A stretch of 64,000 bases of DNA from Methylocella sp. (GCA_037200525.1 JBBCGG010000001.1:3340501-3404500); one strand, 5' to 3'; numbered from the stretch's first letter, positions 35,349 to 44,149 are shown. Program-made: numbers and translations. The notes: generated by a model not told the origin, from the letters alone.

Positions 35349-35482
35349 CAAGGCTGATCTCCAAAAATCAGCCTTGAATCATGGAAAGATCCTCGCGAGA
35401 ATCCCCCAAACGCCGAATTCGTCACCACGGCCTAGCCACGATGTAAAAAGTTTGTCCAGTGCCCTCGGCAATGGGTAGTGGG

Positions 35483-36373
35483 TCAGTTTGAAATTTCTTC
35501 AACCGACTTTTTGTAAGGGCCGCGTTTCGCGGGGTTTTCCTCGGCGGCTTCGACAAGCGCGACAATATCGCCGATCTCCCAAAGCCGGTCAGATATGCCA
35601 GCGGCCATAGCTGGCGTCATGCGCAGCTTCGAATGGATGCGGACGAAATTATAATACATCATGTGAAGCGCAACGGCGTAGGCGTGGTTTTCGATCTTCT
35701 TTGAGAAGCCATTAGTCAGCCGAGTAAAGCGGCGCATGTGCATCCGCACCGTTAGATTACTGCGCTCGACGTAGGACGTTGAAACATGCTCGAAGTCAGG
35801 ATTGCCTTCGATCCGCTCCTTACGTGCACCAGTGCATTCAGCGGGGCTGTAACGGCCCTTAGCGCTTTCAGGCGACGCGCCATAGATCTTCACGAGCTGT
35901 GCATAGTCCACATCGGCCCCAAAGGCTCCTTCGACGGCTTCAAGGTAGGCCTTGTGGCCGTCGCTCGTAAGCTGGACGCGATTGGCGAGACGCGAGCGTA
36001 GATCGTCCATGAACCACATAGCGCATTCGCCGTCGCGACCGCCGACGAAATAGGAGACGATTAGCTTCGTGTCTGCCTCGATTGCAGTCCATGTCCAGGT
36101 GTCACCAGAGCCGCTCGGCGCGGCCTTCGCCGCCGCCACATTCTTTTGCTTGGCGTAGGTAAATGACCAAATCTCATCGACCTGAACGCGCTTGGCCTTC
36201 ACGTCCCGAACTTCAGCGTCATGGTACGCCATGCACGCCTTGCCGGCATCGATAAGTAGCTTCGTGACCGTGTTCTTGCTGGCGCCCGTGAGGCGGGTGG
36301 CGGCACGGATCGATTGGCCTTCACAGAGAAGATGAAGGATGCGAGCGCGGTCATTGGAGGTAAGGCGGTTCAT
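35483..36373 (-). CDS. IS1-family-like DDE transposase
   Basis: 296 residues. N-terminal helix-turn-helix (I-R-A-A-T-R-L-T-G-A-S-K-N-T-V) followed by a DDE core: D in V-Q-V-D-E-I-W-S-F, D in L-T-S-D-G-H-K-A-Y, and the E of S-Y-V-E-R-S-N-L-T. This matches the single-frame IS1-type transposases found in Bradyrhizobium-like genomes. The stop lies ten bases inside the left inverted repeat of the transposon, so it is the obvious mobiliser. Confidence 0.85.
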   Translation of the reverse strand: MNRLTSNDRARILHLLCEGQSIRAATRLTGASKNTVTKLLIDAGKACMAYHDAEVRDVKAKRVQVDEIWSFTYAKQKNVAAAKAAPSGSGDTWTWTAIEADTKLIVSYFVGGRDGECAMWFMDDLRSRLANRVQLTSDGHKAYLEAVEGAFGADVDYAQLVKIYGASPESAKGRYSPAECTGARKERIEGNPDFEHVSTSYVERSNLTVRMHMRRFTRLTNGFSKKIENHAYAVALHMMYYNFVRIHSKLRMTPAMAAGISDRLWEIGDIVALVEAAEENPAKRGPYKKSVEEISN

Positions 36374-36448
36374 AAATGTATGGTGGCGCTTTTGCCATCA
36401 TAAGTCAAGCATTAAGGGTCAGTTTAACGCGTGGCGTTCAGTCGATGA

Positions 36449-36476
36449 TTGACGGTGCGGAGAGAATGCTATATGT
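36449..36476 (+). promoter_or_regulatory. higB: Possible sigma70-type promoter of the higBA operon
   Basis: TTGACG is followed 15 bases later by TATATG, ten bases before the toxin start. Upstream at about 36383-36402 the palindrome TGGTGGC-N6-GCCATCA might serve as an operator or as the transposase gene's leader hairpin. The spacing is shorter than ideal. Confidence 0.35.
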
Positions 36477-36485
36477 TGATTCTTC

Positions 36486-36782
36486 ATGAAGGTCGAGTTT
36501 ACCGATGATGATTTGGCGCAGATATGCACAGACCAAGCTTACCGGCTTGGTCTGCCTGTCGCCGTTATCCGGTCCGCTCGGAATAGGCTCATCCAATTAG
36601 AGGCGGCGCGCGACGAACGCGACCTGAGGAACTTGAAAGGCTTGCATTACAAGAAGGGGAAAGGTGAACGGGCGAATGAGCGGTCGGTACGCATCAACGA
36701 CCAATATCGCATCGTCTTTGTTCTTTCGGAGGAGGAGAACCCTCCAATCATCCGCATCATCAAAATTGGCGACACACACTGA
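36486..36782 (+). CDS. higB: HigB/RelE-type toxin
   Basis: A 98-residue ribosome-dependent mRNA endonuclease of the HigB branch. Diagnostic features: R-D-L-R-N-L-K-G-L-H-Y-K-K, E-R-S-V-R-I-N-D-Q-Y-R-I-V-F and a C-terminal I-I-K-I-G-D-T-H. The toxin precedes the antitoxin gene by 11 bases, the inverted order typical of higBA. It lies inside the transposon, where it would make loss of the element costly. Confidence 0.9.
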   Translation: MKVEFTDDDLAQICTDQAYRLGLPVAVIRSARNRLIQLEAARDERDLRNLKGLHYKKGKGERANERSVRINDQYRIVFVLSEEENPPIIRIIKIGDTH

Positions 36783-36793
36783 GGAGGATCGGC

Positions 36794-37921
36794 ATGGCGA
36801 TGGCATCTTGTCTGACTGACGTTCCTCATCCCGGTGAGTTTATCCGAGATGAATTGGAGGCGCGTGGTTGGTCTCAAAGAGATTTGGCCTACATTTTGGG
36901 AGTGGCCGAGCAGGCTGTGAACGTGATCGTGTCCGGCAAGCGAGGAATTAGCCCTGAGATGGCGAAAGCGCTTGGCGTGGCATTTGACGTGTCTGCGGAG
37001 TATTTCGCCAATCTTCAAAAGATGTACGAAATGGCGAAAGCAAGGGCGCCCGATCCTGGGATTTCGCGTCGCGCGACGCTTCAAAGCGTCTTCCCGGTCC
37101 GGGAAATGATTAAGCGCGAATGGTTGGCGGATACGGACATTCCGCTTCTGGAACTGCAAATGATGCGGTTCTTCCGCAAAAATAGTCTCGATGAGATTCC
37201 TTATCTTGCTCACGCGGCTAAGAAGGCCGATTACGCGGAGACAACTCCGTCTCAACTTGCGTGGCTATTTCGCGTTCGTCAGATGGCGAGCGAGATGGTA
37301 GTGACGCACTACTCCGAGAGCGCGCTTCGGTCATTCATAGCAAATATGCCGATCTTCATGGTTGATCCAGAGGAAATTAGGCATATCCCAAAGGTCCTAT
37401 CGGAGTGCGGGATTCGATATGTAATAGTCGAAACGTTGCCCAAGGCGAATATAGATGGAGTGTGCTTCTGGCTTGACGATAGCTCTCCAGTCATCGGGAT
37501 GACGATTCGGCATGATCGAATTGATAACTTCTGGTTCGTGCTGAGACATGAAATTGAGCATGTCCTGAACAGAGATGGCAAAGGCGAACTCTCTGCCGAG
37601 ACGGTCGATTTGGACCTTGAAGTTGATAATGGTGATCTCCCGCCAGAAGAATTGAAGGCCAACAAGGCGGCGGCTAATTGCTGTGTACCGATCGATGAAC
37701 TTGAGAACTTCTATATTCGGAAGTTTCCCTATATTTCGGAGAAGGACTTGCTTGGTTTCTCAAAGAGAGTGCAGCGGCACCCGGGGATCGTCGTCGGGCA
37801 ATTGCAACGGAAGATGAAAAGATACGACTGGTTATCTAAATACAAGACCAAAGTCCGTCATTTCGTGGTCAGCGCCGCGAACGTGGATGGATGGGGCGTT
37901 GCCGCCCAAGCTTCTTTGTGA
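36794..37921 (+). CDS. higA: HigA antitoxin fused to ImmA/IrrE metallopeptidase
   Basis: 375 residues. Residues 10-80 are a HigA-like XRE helix-turn-helix (P-H-P-G-E-F-I-R-D-E-L, W-S-Q-R-D-L-A, V-S-G-K-R-G-I-S-P-E). The rest is an ImmA/IrrE domain with the zinc site H252-E-I-E-H256. Ordinary HigA proteins are about 100 residues, so this is a long fusion; the peptidase may cleave the repressor or a partner and so tie toxin release to a signal. The ATG at 36794 follows GAGGA; a second in-frame ATG is at 36800. It would repress the operon through the HTH. Confidence 0.9.
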   Translation: MAMASCLTDVPHPGEFIRDELEARGWSQRDLAYILGVAEQAVNVIVSGKRGISPEMAKALGVAFDVSAEYFANLQKMYEMAKARAPDPGISRRATLQSVFPVREMIKREWLADTDIPLLELQMMRFFRKNSLDEIPYLAHAAKKADYAETTPSQLAWLFRVRQMASEMVVTHYSESALRSFIANMPIFMVDPEEIRHIPKVLSECGIRYVIVETLPKANIDGVCFWLDDSSPVIGMTIRHDRIDNFWFVLRHEIEHVLNRDGKGELSAETVDLDLEVDNGDLPPEELKANKAAANCCVPIDELENFYIRKFPYISEKDLLGFSKRVQRHPGIVVGQLQRKMKRYDWLSKYKTKVRHFVVSAANVDGWGVAAQASL

Positions 37922-37930
37922 GGTTCCACT

Positions 37931-38404
37931 ATGGCCGCGTACAAAGAAAATCTCCAGCACATTTGGCATGCATATGAGCGGGAACACGGTGCTGTACCCG
38001 CAACGTTGCGGGATGCAGTACAGTGGGGCGTCCGGGAAGGCTTGATCGCCCTCCCGGAAACAGATCCTTATGCCAAATTGGCTGAGGACATGGCAACGGC
38101 TTTGCGGGAGGAGTATGCGACCGATGCAAAAGGTCGCCGCTATCGCGTAAACCATGCTGTAAGAGTGACTAAAGCTGGCGTTCAGTTCACCTTCTGGGCG
38201 ATGATGAAAGACGCCCCCAGACAGCACATGCAAAAGGCATTCATACAACGGCGAGAGCAGATCGTGGGCGACTGCGTCCAGTTATCCACGGACGTAGACG
38301 CATATAACGACATGAACTCTGAACAGTCGCCAATCCCGATGCTCTTTGATTTCCGAGATGACGTTGAAGAACGTCGGAATCAGGGCGATAAGGACGCAGC
38401 CTAG
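37931..38404 (+). CDS. Hypothetical protein, third gene of the higBA operon
   Basis: 157 residues, starting ten bases after the HigA-ImmA stop. No known motif: acidic N-terminal helices (L-Q-H-I-W-H-A-Y-E-R-E-H), a beta-like centre (Y-R-V-N-H-A-V-R-V-T, Q-F-T-F-W-A-M-M) and a charged C-terminus. Position and spacing say it is co-transcribed with the toxin-antitoxin pair, so it may be a third component or the peptidase substrate. It overlaps the convergent gene by four bases. Confidence 0.7.
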   Translation: MAAYKENLQHIWHAYEREHGAVPATLRDAVQWGVREGLIALPETDPYAKLAEDMATALREEYATDAKGRRYRVNHAVRVTKAGVQFTFWAMMKDAPRQHMQKAFIQRREQIVGDCVQLSTDVDAYNDMNSEQSPIPMLFDFRDDVEERRNQGDKDAA

Positions 38405-38622
38405 TTCTTCTTCCAACGAGCCTCAGCGGCAACGCGCGCGATCTCCGAGCGCTGCGCGGGCGTCAAGACGCGCGCCCGTGCTGGTCCGCCCGCTGTGCCG
38501 CCTTTACTTGCTCGGGTTTGCTCCGGACTATCTTCTATAGCCTCAGCTTCGCCTGTTGCAGCGTCGATAACGAACTTGGCGAGCTGGCTCGGGTCGCGGG
38601 GACGCTTCGGCGTTTTGGTCAT
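38401..38622 (-). CDS. Small basic protein with A-T-G-E and E-I-A-x-x-A-A-E-A-R-W motifs
   Basis: A 73-residue protein of a type often seen in Hyphomicrobiales accessory DNA: K-R-P-R-D-P-S-Q-L-A-K-F-V-I-D-A-A-T-G-E, a linker, then G-G-x-A-R and T-P-A-Q-R-S-E-I-A-R-V-A-A-E-A-R-W-K-K-N. The basic helical end suggests nucleic-acid binding. It is preceded by and overlaps (4 bases) the Zn-ribbon-like gene, so both form one minus-strand operon. A broken relative lies at 39444-39671. Confidence 0.7.
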   Translation of the reverse strand: MTKTPKRPRDPSQLAKFVIDAATGEAEAIEDSPEQTRASKGGTAGGPARARVLTPAQRSEIARVAAEARWKKN

Positions 38623-38879
38623 TTTGCTACTGCCGAAACGTTGCAGCCTGCGCAGAAAAGATCGACGCTACCTACAGGGCTTTTCTGCTCCACAACCAGG
38701 AAGCCCTCCGGCAGATGGTCAACCTTCGTGTCCTGACTGCCAAAGGCGTAGGAATAACCGTCCTCCTCGGAAAGACGCGCTATGCCTTCGCGGCCGCATT
38801 GCGGGCATTTCAAATTTGCGGGGAAGCGATCGCGTGCTGTCATACCGGGAATATGGCACATGCCCGGCGCTGTTTCCAT
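38619..38879 (-). CDS. Small zinc-ribbon-like protein
   Basis: 86 residues with two Cys pairs, C-P-Q-C near residue 25 and C-A-G-C near the C-terminus, a likely zinc ribbon. No family name is recognised. First gene of the two-gene minus-strand cargo operon, ending 4 bases into the next gene and starting just inside the right inverted repeat. Confidence 0.6.
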   Translation of the reverse strand: METAPGMCHIPGMTARDRFPANLKCPQCGREGIARLSEEDGYSYAFGSQDTKVDHLPEGFLVVEQKSPVGSVDLFCAGCNVSAVAK

Positions 38880-39047
38880 GCCCTGTCAATCTCAGCAAAT
38901 TTCAAACTGACCCACTACCCGGCAATGCTTTCTCAACGTCGTCATCTGTGGCCCGGCAATAGCCATGCGGACCTACCGCTACTTTGGCGGATTAACGGAT
39001 TGGTTACCTTGATTGGCGAGGCTTCGCGCTCTCATGGGAGCGCGAGC

Positions 39048-39430
39048 GATGGCGAATTGGGATGCGGCGCTGACGGACACTGGCTAAAGCCGTTTGTTGA
39101 GAAACTTGGCCACGAGAAGCGGCGACAGATGTGCCCGTTGTCTGCGAGCAGGCCCATCGGCAGATGAAGGAAGAACTCGGCCTCGATCACTTCGAAGGGC
39201 GATCATGGCGGGGCAGCACCGGCACGCGCTCTTGACCATGATCGCCTAAGCCTTCCTGCAACAGCAGCGCCTCAAGCAGGCGAAACGGAAAGAAAACAAT
39301 CCATCCCGGGCGGCCGCAGCCGACCTTGCCAGCTGTTCGACGCGCCGTCATCAAGGCGCTATCCAGCAAGCAAGCCTTCCAACGATGTCCCCACTGCCGA
39401 GTGCGCACCAAGGTTCACTGGAAATAATTC
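39048..39430 (+). pseudogene. IS701-like transposase remnant
   Basis: Separated pieces: [18 protein letters not shown] near 39093-39146 (N-terminal), then [21 protein letters not shown] and [22 protein letters not shown] (C-terminal, about 39149-39290). The centre with most of the catalytic domain is gone and stops interrupt both pieces. Confidence 0.75.
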
Positions 39431-39443
39431 TGCCAAGTCGTGC

Positions 39444-39671
39444 TAGCGATTCTTCCAGTGCGACTCGGCGGCGTTTTTTAGCAATCTGCGTTCTGGCGTA
39501 AGTGACTTAGCCCGCGCCGCGCGGCCCTTCTTGCAAGGGCTCTCGCGGCCGGGCCTTTGCCGTCGTCTTCGATAATTTCTTCAATCTCACCAGTCGCGAA
39601 TCTTGGCGACCATAATAGCTTTGCCGATTACGTTGGCGGGGCGCTTTTGGTTCTTGGGTCCGGTTGGCATT
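39444..39671 (-). pseudogene. Broken small protein of the A-T-G-E ... A-A-E-x-x-W family
   Basis: Minus-strand pieces read M-P-T-G-P-K-N-Q-K-R-P-A-N-V-I-G-K-A-I, then in the next frame A-T-G-E-I-E-E-I-I-E-D-D-G-K, then T-P-E-R-R-L-L-K-N-A-A-E-S-H-W-K-N. At least two frameshifts separate them. It is a degenerate relative of the gene at 38401-38622. Confidence 0.7.
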
Positions 39672-40472
39672 ATCCCTCCTAACCTTAACGGAGAAGCTTT
39701 TTTATCGTAGTGAGCAATATTCCCGGCCAAAAATTTGAATGGCCTCTTCCCGCGTGCGCCCCGGCTTTTAGTCGGAGAACTACGTTCGTTTGTGGATCGT
39801 CGGACCAGCCTTGTACTCTTTCGTAATTTCGTTGGAGCCCGAGTCGGAATTTTCTTCTTCATCTGGCACAGCAGCATCCTAGCGATTTGCGGTAGTGTCT
39901 CAGTTTGAAATTTGAGGGTGTCGACACCGTCTCGCGCAGGGCCGATCTCCTCGCTTAGGGTAAAGCAGAAGGGGGCGCACTTGGAGCCAATGGCTGATAT
40001 TTTAGGTGAGACGAAGCGATACCCCGAGGAGGCCATGCAGACGCTCGCGCTGTTAACGCAGCCGAAAGTATCTCGCCTCGGGTCCAGCGAAAAATCATCC
40101 CACGCCTGGAATGCCTGCGTCGCTGATCACCCGGCATTGCCGAGGCACAACTGCGTCGCGCCATTTGGAGGCCGTGTACATTCTTGAACGGCGCAGCGGA
40201 GGGCAAGTTGGTATTTATCAGCAAACCCCCAAATTCAACGCGGTGGCTGTCGGGTGGCTACCCGGCGAAATGAATGAAAACTAAGGTTACGGACATAAAT
40301 CAATTATGTTATGTGTTTCAATGAGTTAAATTGGCCCGACAGAAGTGATTCGAATCCCTGGCCTCTGCCTTCGGAGGGCAAAGCGGCCTTTTCTCTTCGG
40401 CAAACGTTTGTGCGTTCTGCTCGAATAGGGGTGCGGGTAGAAAAAGGTGTTTGATGAGACCGGAGGTGGTGC
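39672..40472. other. Intergenic, with an orphan transposon-end-like sequence
   Basis: No convincing gene in 800 bases. At 39891-39913 the sequence GGTAGTGTCTCAG followed by TTTGAAATTT matches the 24-base end of the 35.5-38.9 kb transposon except for two or three bases, in left-end orientation. No matching right end is seen to the right. Confidence 0.55.
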
Positions 40473-41204
40473 ATGAGGCGGCAAGTCGATTTAGCTCCAA
40501 AACCCCGTGTGCTGGCGGCCGCATATGGGCAAGTCAATTTCGAGCAGATCGCCGCCGCCGTCGGCGTGCAGGTCGAGGAGATCAATAAGCATGCGACGCT
40601 GTTCGAAGCGGCGGCCCGTTGGTATCGGCTCGACAGCGCCCGGCTAGCCCGCACCCCTCCATCCAGCTTGCGCCGGAAGCTCGATCAAATTGCGAAGAGC
40701 GGCCGCCGGCTCTTGAAGAGCCTCGGCGTCGTCGATCTCGATGAGGCAGTCGACGGTCCTGGCGATCCTGAGATTTTCGACGCCCTGATTTTGCTGGGCG
40801 AGCGCGATACGACGCCGGTCATGCAAGCGACAGGGCGAGTCGCCCGTTTGGTGGAGATCGTGGAAGCCGCCGCAGCCGCAGCCGAATTGAGCCGGCGCGC
40901 TGAACAGGCGGCTACCGAGGCCGCAGAAGTCGGAAAGATGATGGTGGAGGAAGGCAATTCCGGCGATGTTGCGATCAACGACTGGGTGGCTGCGATGATG
41001 AGCGTCCATCGCATTATCACCGGGAAGGAGCCCGCAACCTCCGTCGGGGGACCCGACCGACCTGACGAGGGGATATCCGGAGGCCCCTTTATTCGCTTCC
41101 TCGCCGCAGCGAGCGAGCCCTTGCAACTGGAACTGGAACTTTTCGAGGACGCCTGGCGCAGCCGGACGCGCACCGTGCTGAGGGGCGCGTCTCCGCAAGA
41201 TTGA
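40473..41204 (+). CDS. Hypothetical protein, mobile-region type
   Basis: 243 residues, mainly helical and Ala/Glu/Arg rich, with a possible helix-turn-helix near the N-terminus (F-E-Q-I-A-A-A-V-G-V-Q-V-E-E-I-N-K) and a long coiled-coil-like helix (L-V-E-I-V-E-A-A-A-A-A-A-E-L). No family recognised. It lies upstream of a recombinase gene set on the same strand and may belong to that element. Confidence 0.55.
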   Translation: MRRQVDLAPKPRVLAAAYGQVNFEQIAAAVGVQVEEINKHATLFEAAARWYRLDSARLARTPPSSLRRKLDQIAKSGRRLLKSLGVVDLDEAVDGPGDPEIFDALILLGERDTTPVMQATGRVARLVEIVEAAAAAAELSRRAEQAATEAAEVGKMMVEEGNSGDVAINDWVAAMMSVHRIITGKEPATSVGGPDRPDEGISGGPFIRFLAAASEPLQLELELFEDAWRSRTRTVLRGASPQD

Positions 41205-41255
41205 CAACGATTTGGCCATGCGAGCGTCGCCCGACCGCCCCAGTAGCGTGTCGAG

Positions 41256-41543
41256 ATGCAGACCCGTGGCGCAACAACATCCCTAACGAATCAGACGTCG
41301 GCGACGGATGCGCTGATCGCCCTCGTGCGCCTGCTGGCGCGGCAGACGGCTCGCGAATGTCTGGGCCAGACGCCGGCGCCCCCTGAAACCACGAACGACG
41401 TCGACCGCAGGGCGGCAAGCGACGCCAGCCCGCGAACATTAGCACGCCAGCGAAATCGCTCGCCTGCCCGCAGTCTTGGTGAGGACGGCGTGGCGTCGGA
41501 GCGCCGCCCGGTCGCTCGCGCCAACCCTAACGCAGCAAAATGA
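41256..41543 (+). CDS. Small hypothetical protein upstream of recombinases
   Basis: A 95-residue frame in an otherwise empty 490-base gap. Its centre D-A-L-I-A-L-V-R-L-L-A-R-Q-T-A-R-E resembles the short helical proteins often encoded next to recombinases; the Arg/Ala-rich remainder is low in information. No clear ribosome site. A chance frame is the alternative. Confidence 0.35.
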   Translation: MQTRGATTSLTNQTSATDALIALVRLLARQTARECLGQTPAPPETTNDVDRRAASDASPRTLARQRNRSPARSLGEDGVASERRPVARANPNAAK

Positions 41544-42412
41544 GATCAACGTTGAAATCAAAAGAAAAAATGGAAGCCTAAGGCAGTATCGGGAAACCGT
41601 TATCAACGTAATCGTTCCATCTACGTTATGATATGTTTCCCGAATGGATCAGTTTCAACGGGGTCTTTTCGCCGCTTCGTCAATTATGAGACTTGGACGT
41701 AAAAATGACTACCCTGAATACCAAGACGAATACATTGGCGGACGTGCTCGCAATTGTGGCTTCGGCCGACCTCGATCCGGCTCGACGTCGTGACATGATC
41801 TCGGCGATCAATCGCCTCTGCGAAATGGCCGGCCGCTCGCCGTCGGGCATCCCGGCCGACGCTTGCGCATTGCGGGCGGAATTGCGCAAGATCCGACCGG
41901 CGAAGTTTGGAGTCAGCGCCAAGACGTTCTCAAACCAGAGAAGCCTCGTTGCGGCCGCCCTGCAGCAAGTCGGTGCGCTCGACGACATGGGGCGGGGATT
42001 GGTGGCGCGGCGTCACCCGGACTGGGCGCCGCTGCTGCAAGGCATAGGCGCGAACAGGCGGCTCGCCGAGGGCCTCGCCACATTCATGAACTGGTGCGCC
42101 ATGAACGAAATCCCGCCCAATGCCGTGACCGACGATTCCGTGCAGCGGTTCTCGATCTGGTTGGAGACGCGCACACATTGCCCCAAGCCCCGCGATATCG
42201 TGCGCAGAGCGCCACTTCTTTGGAACGAGGCCGCCGCGACGGTCGAAGGCTGGCCGAAGACCAAGCTGTCGCGGATCTCCTTCCGAGCGCCGCGCAAGCG
42301 GCTCGGCTGGGACGATCTCAGCGAGAGCTTCCGAGCCGACGCCGAGGCCTATCTCGCCAGCCGCGCCGATGTGGACCTGTTTGACGAGGCCGCCGCGGCC
42401 CCGCGGCGGCCT

Positions 42413-42985
42413 CTAGGTCATCGACTCATTAAAGCGCAACCAGATGCGGATTGAGGCGAGCTTGACCCCGGCGAGGAAATTATCGGCTCGCTTGTCATAG
42501 CGCGTGGCGACGGCGCGATAGTGCTTGATCTTGTTGAAGAAGCGCTCGACGAGATTTCTGTAGCGATAAAGATAGGAACTGAACGGCGGGACGTTCCTGC
42601 GGTTCGGCATCGGCTTGATGTTGGCCCATGCGCCGCGAGCGTCGAGGCTCTGGCGCAGCGCGTCGCTGTCATAGGCGCGGTCGGCCAGAAGGATCTGCCC
42701 CTGGACAAGCGCGTCCAGCATGTCGGAGGCGCTGCGTCCGTCATGCGCCTGGCCTTCGGTCAGCTTCAGGTCGATCGGCAAGCCTTCGGCGTCGACAAGC
42801 GCGTGGATCTTTGTCGTCAGGCCGCCGCGCGAGCGACCCATGCAACGGGATCCGTCGTCTTTTTTTGGGCGTTGGCGGCGTGCTGATGGACGCGGATGGA
42901 GGACGAGTCGATCATCTGGATGTCGCCGTCGTAAGCCTTTGACACTGTTTTGAGAATGCGATCCCAGACGCCGGCCTTGCGCCAC
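42413..42985 (-). CDS. IS5-family transposase, second frame
   Basis: Catalytic C-terminal part: G-R-S-R-G-G-L-T-T-K-I-H, L-A-D-R-A-Y-D-S-D and R-N-L-V-E-R-F-F-N-K-I-K-H. The stop is formed at the IS-target junction. Probably translated by frameshift from the first frame. Confidence 0.88.
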   Translation of the reverse strand: MAQGRRLGSHSQNSVKGLRRRHPDDRLVLHPRPSARRQRPKKDDGSRCMGRSRGGLTTKIHALVDAEGLPIDLKLTEGQAHDGRSASDMLDALVQGQILLADRAYDSDALRQSLDARGAWANIKPMPNRRNVPPFSSYLYRYRNLVERFFNKIKHYRAVATRYDKRADNFLAGVKLASIRIWLRFNESMT

Positions 42986-43254
42986 CGGTTGAAACGATTG
43001 ACGCAGGTCGTGTGCGGACCATAGCGCTCCGGAATATCCGCCCAGGGCGCGCCAGTCCGCAAGCGCCAGAATATCCCGTTCAGCACACGCCTGTCGTCAA
43101 CGCGCGGAACGCCCCGCGGCTTGTTTGGCAGAAGCGGCTCGATCACCGACCATTCGAAATCCGTCAGATCAAACCGCGCCATCTCAACCTCCATGATCGG
43201 AAGATTGAATCACGCAACGGCCGATTCGGGAATCCTGATAATGGGTCTAGGACC
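42416..43254 (-). mobile_element. IS5-family (IS427-type) element in recombinase gene, 839 bp
   Basis: Ends GGTCATCGACTCATTA and, inverted, GGTCCTAGACCCATTA (13 of 16 bases match), inserted in CTAG with TA duplicated. It is a different element from the 866-bp copies. The stop codon of its transposase (TAG, 42413-42415) is completed by the target's TA. Confidence 0.9.
42817..43194 (-). CDS. IS5-family transposase, first frame
   Basis: 125 residues: F-D-L-T-D-F-E-W-S-V-I-E-P-L-L-P-N, R-V-L-N-G-I-F-W-R-L-R-T-G-A-P-W and I-Q-M-I-D-S-S-S-I-R-V-H-Q-H-A with the first Asp. A run of seven A near its end is the likely -1 slippage site. Confidence 0.9.
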   Translation of the reverse strand: MEVEMARFDLTDFEWSVIEPLLPNKPRGVPRVDDRRVLNGIFWRLRTGAPWADIPERYGPHTTCVNRFNRWRKAGVWDRILKTVSKAYDGDIQMIDSSSIRVHQHAANAQKKTTDPVAWVARAAA

Positions 43255-43780
43255 TAGCGCCGAGCACGCTGCGACAGCAACGTGAGCATCTGCGTCTGGC
43301 GGCGTCGGTGCTCGTCGAATCGGGGATCGATGCAGCGGACATCGCTTCACTCGCGGATCTTGTCGAGCGAGAGCGCTTCAAAACCATTCTGCGCCACTAT
43401 CATGGGGCGCGGGACGGAAAACCGAGCGCCTTTGCCGTCGGCATCGCCAAAACGCTCATCCAGGCCGCCAAGCATCACGCGGGCGCGTCCGTGGAGCGGG
43501 TGGCCGAACTCAAGGCTCTCGCCGCCAAGTTGCCCGCTATCCCGTTCGATCTGACGGCGAAGAACAAGGCGCTCTTGCGCCAGCTCGAGTCGGAAGGGCT
43601 CCGCGCCAAGCTTCTGTTCCTCCCCGAAACAGTGCTCGCCAAAGCCGCTTCAGAAAAGGGAGCGCCTGGCCTGCCGTTCGTCGAGGCGCAAATCGCGATT
43701 GCGATCGACATCCAATTAGGCTCAGGACCTATTAAATTTGCCTGAGATGTGATTCCTGGTCTCCGCATGGGGAGGCTGGG

Positions 43781-44149
43781 ATGAGTGATTTGTTTTTGTT
43801 GGGCGAGCGGCAGATGGCGCGGCTTGCGCCGCATTTTCCTCTGTCGCATGGCGTTCCGCGGGTTGACGACCGTCGGGTGGTCAGCGGAATCGTCTATGTG
43901 ATCCGCAACGGCCTGCAATGGAAAGATGCGCCCAAGGATTACGGGCCGCACAAGACGCTTTACAATCGCTTCATCCGCTGGAGCCGGCTCGGCGTCTTCG
44001 ACCGCATATTCGCCGCGCTCGCTGGCGAAGGTCCAAAGCCCGAGCGCATCATGATCGACGCCACGCATCTGAAGGCGCATCGCACAGCGGCGAGCCTGCT
44101 CAAAAAGGGGCTCTTCCCCGCCGTATCGGGCGCACGAAAGGCGGACTGA
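43781..44149 (+). CDS. IS5-family transposase, first frame (second element)
   Basis: 122 residues: G-E-R-Q-M-A-R-L-A-P-H-F-P, D-D-R-R-V-V-S-G-I-V-Y-V-I-R-N-G-L-Q-W and R-I-M-I-D-A-T-H-L-K-A-H with the first Asp. It ends after the AAAAAGGGG slip-prone run. Confidence 0.9.
   Translation: MSDLFLLGERQMARLAPHFPLSHGVPRVDDRRVVSGIVYVIRNGLQWKDAPKDYGPHKTLYNRFIRWSRLGVFDRIFAALAGEGPKPERIMIDATHLKAHRTAASLLKKGLFPAVSGARKAD

Larger units (their letters stand above)
34567..35432 (-). mobile_element. IS5-family (IS427-type) element, copy 3, 866 bp
   Basis: Apparently identical to copy 2 and in the same orientation, flanked by CTA and TAG. It sits in the stop codon of the porin gene and 40 bases before the left end of the toxin-antitoxin transposon. 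Confidence 0.93.
35473..38920. mobile_element. 3.45-kb transposon with IS1-like transposase and HigBA-ImmA cargo
   Basis: Two perfect 24-base inverted repeats bound this unit: 35473-35496 (starts GGGTAGTGGGTCAG, ends TTTGAAATTT) and its complement at 38897-38920. Directly outside each repeat stands GGCAAT (35467-35472 and 38921-38926), a 6-base target duplication. Inside are, from the left, a minus-strand transposase, a plus-strand toxin / antitoxin-protease / unknown operon, and two overlapping minus-strand small genes. All frames look intact. A related but imperfect end lies alone at 39891-39913. Confidence 0.85.
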
